Positions 6,325-7,517 of a stretch of 7,517 bases of DNA are shown in pieces. Below the pieces are notes generated by a model. That model saw only the letters and a list, made by a program, of their open reading frames with translations. It was not told the origin of the DNA and did no database searches. The position numbers were made by a program, and so were the translations under genes. The stretch lies in contig DGRY01000203.1 in assembly GCA_002391185.1 (NCBI GenBank), positions 1 through 7,517 of the forward strand, in the 5' to 3' direction. This DNA comes from Prevotella sp. UBA4376 (GTDB lineage Bacteria > Bacteroidota > Bacteroidia > Bacteroidales > Bacteroidaceae). Numbering within the stretch: position 1 is the stretch's first letter; every line of letters starts with the position of its first letter.

Positions 6325-6354
6325 GTGTACAGTTAGCTTTCTAACCTTGATTCT

Positions 6355-7517
6355 TTACGGCAACTCACTCACCACTTTCCTATACACACCATATTTCACT
6401 TTCTCAATCACCTTATCCTTAAGGAATCGGGTGATGGCTCGGGATGCAGCAGGAGGAGAGCAGTTGAAGCTGTCCATGAGTTGCTGAGTTTTAAACACTT
6501 CAGGCAACTTGCGGAAACACTCACTATATCGAGTTGATCTGCGACGCTGCACAAACTCCTTGTTCTGATCAGCAAAATAGTTAAAGGCCATTTCACCGAA
6601 ATAAAACTGCTGGCATTTATATTGTATCTCCATAGCCAAGCGACATAATCGCTTGTCGGTATCATCCATTGTCAGCGTTTTGCTTTGCTGCCATTCATCC
6701 CAATGGCGCATAAGAATGAATGGCAGCGAGATACCAATGCCGTAGTAGGGGATACGCTTCAACAGGGTGCGGTCGGCTTTGTCGCCATTAAACTCAGCAA
6801 TCTCCATGTGTGCCGACTGCCATTCATAGGTTTCATCATTCAGTGGCTCAATAGGCAGTTCGCCTTCCACCTTGTCCAGTCGGTAAGCCCACATCTTCAG
6901 AGTTTCGTTGGCATTCTCTTCCACCTGCTGGTGTCGTTTAGCCAAACCCCTGTCGGGTAGGGGAATAACAGCCAGTCGGGTGCTCATACCAGTACCGAAA
7001 TTGCGTTGGTTCACCTTTCTGTGCAAGGCATAAGGAGTGCCAGTGTATATGAAGTTCCAAAACACATTAAACATACCAGTTACCGACTCCTGGTTGGCAT
7101 ACATCTGTCCATCTTCCTCGTTGTGGAAAGCCTTCAGTTCAAGAATCTCCCTGTCTTTCCAGTCACCGCCCCTGTTCTGTTTGGTAACGTTGTCCAGTTC
7201 GGCATCAAACGAGAACATATGCAGATTCAAAGGCTTTCCCTGCACCTCCTCAATGGCAGCATTCATGTGGCGAATAAACTCACCTGTAGCCGTTCTTGCA
7301 GGATGCACCCTGATGCCCACCACAGGCCTTTTCAGCGCCTCGCCTTTCTGAGCCTTTGTCGATGTGGTGCGTTCTGTTCGTCCCTCTTTATAGCGGTTCA
7401 CGGCATCAATAAGACATTTGTCAGACTGAATCATCGGATCGGCAATCTTCTTATAGAATTTCTCTATCACATTCTTTCCTGCTCCAGGGTCACCAATGAT
7501 GAAGATGCAATAGTTCA
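6355..7517 (-). CDS. P-loop helicase-like protein (DUF3987-like), C-terminal part, 5' end outside window
   Basis: The minus-strand frame is open to the window edge; 386 residues are visible and the TAA stop is at 6355-6357. The first codons read NYCIFII followed by GDPGAGKN, a Walker A motif whose final Ser/Thr is Asn (bases 7494-7471). The GTG at 7470 therefore lies just behind the P-loop and is not the start. Further blocks in visible-fragment numbering are ARTATGEFIRHM (73-84), LHMFSFDAELDNV (98-110, Walker B-like), FIYTGTPYAL (about 155-164, sensor-like) and MSTRLAVIPLP (about 177-187) with a candidate arginine finger R180. Residues about 336-382 (LPEVFKTQQLMDSFNC...AASRAITRFLKDKVIEKV) look like a winged helix-turn-helix. 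This layout matches helicase-like DUF3987 proteins of Bacteroidetes accessory and mobile regions, often preceded by a BT4734/VirE-like N-terminal domain. It is convergent to the housekeeping unit. Family assignment is by memory; a role in DNA replication or mobilisation is inferred. Confidence 0.8.
   Translation of the reverse strand, partial: NYCIFIIGDPGAGKNVIEKFYKKIADPMIQSDKCLIDAVNRYKEGRTERTTSTKAQKGEALKRPVVGIRVHPARTATGEFIRHMNAAIEEVQGKPLNLHMFSFDAELDNVTKQNRGGDWKDREILELKAFHNEEDGQMYANQESVTGMFNVFWNFIYTGTPYALHRKVNQRNFGTGMSTRLAVIPLPDRGLAKRHQQVEENANETLKMWAYRLDKVEGELPIEPLNDETYEWQSAHMEIAEFNGDKADRTLLKRIPYYGIGISLPFILMRHWDEWQQSKTLTMDDTDKRLCRLAMEIQYKCQQFYFGEMAFNYFADQNKEFVQRRRSTRYSECFRKLPEVFKTQQLMDSFNCSPPAASRAITRFLKDKVIEKVKYGVYRKVVSELP

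Noticed and set aside
6332..6345. GTTAG/CTAAC inverted repeat as a separate terminator of the minus-strand gene
   Set aside because: Only five base pairs and no T-run in either direction; the 6289-6318 stem is a much better candidate.
7468..7470. GTG as start codon of the minus-strand gene
   Set aside because: The same frame is open to the window edge and encodes a Walker A motif immediately upstream, so the gene begins outside the window.

Overview
The window reads as a chromosomal segment of a Bacteroidales bacterium, most likely Prevotella-like (Segatella/Xylanibacter). The gene order ileS, dksA-like, lspA, DUF4296 lipoprotein is one I associate with Bacteroidetes. Starts are A/T-rich and mostly lack a Shine-Dalgarno sequence, and the C69 dipeptidase and the minus-strand P-loop protein resemble Bacteroidetes versions of their families. 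The genus is inferred from sequence style only.

Left part (1-3653, + strand): the 3' end of ileS, a DksA/TraR-like regulator that has lost all four zinc-finger cysteines, lipoprotein signal peptidase lspA, a DUF4296 lipoprotein that overlaps lspA by 11 nt, and a 57-codon small ORF starting 5 nt after the lipoprotein stop. The spacing suggests one operon. The 56-nt gap between ileS and the dksA-like gene is mostly filled by a long hairpin with a GCAA tetraloop. The small ORF ends inside a seven-copy heptanucleotide tandem repeat (3642-3690).

Middle (3691-6354, + strand): an A/T-rich leader, nadC (NAD synthesis) and, 12 nt later, a secreted C69 family dipeptidase. The unit ends in a strong terminator hairpin at 6289-6324. 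A GATTATTCC-type nonamer motif occurs both upstream of nadC and downstream of the dipeptidase.

Right part (6355-7517, - strand): a convergent gene, cut by the window edge, for a P-loop protein resembling the DUF3987 helicase-like proteins of Bacteroidetes accessory elements. Its Walker A motif lies in the last bases of the window, upstream of any in-window start codon, so the gene clearly continues beyond the edge.

Most of the window is conserved housekeeping sequence. I see no convincing complete new system. The best leads are the intergenic hairpin, the cysteine-less DksA-like protein, the small ORF that stops in a heptamer repeat, and the truncated P-loop gene with its unseen upstream neighbourhood.
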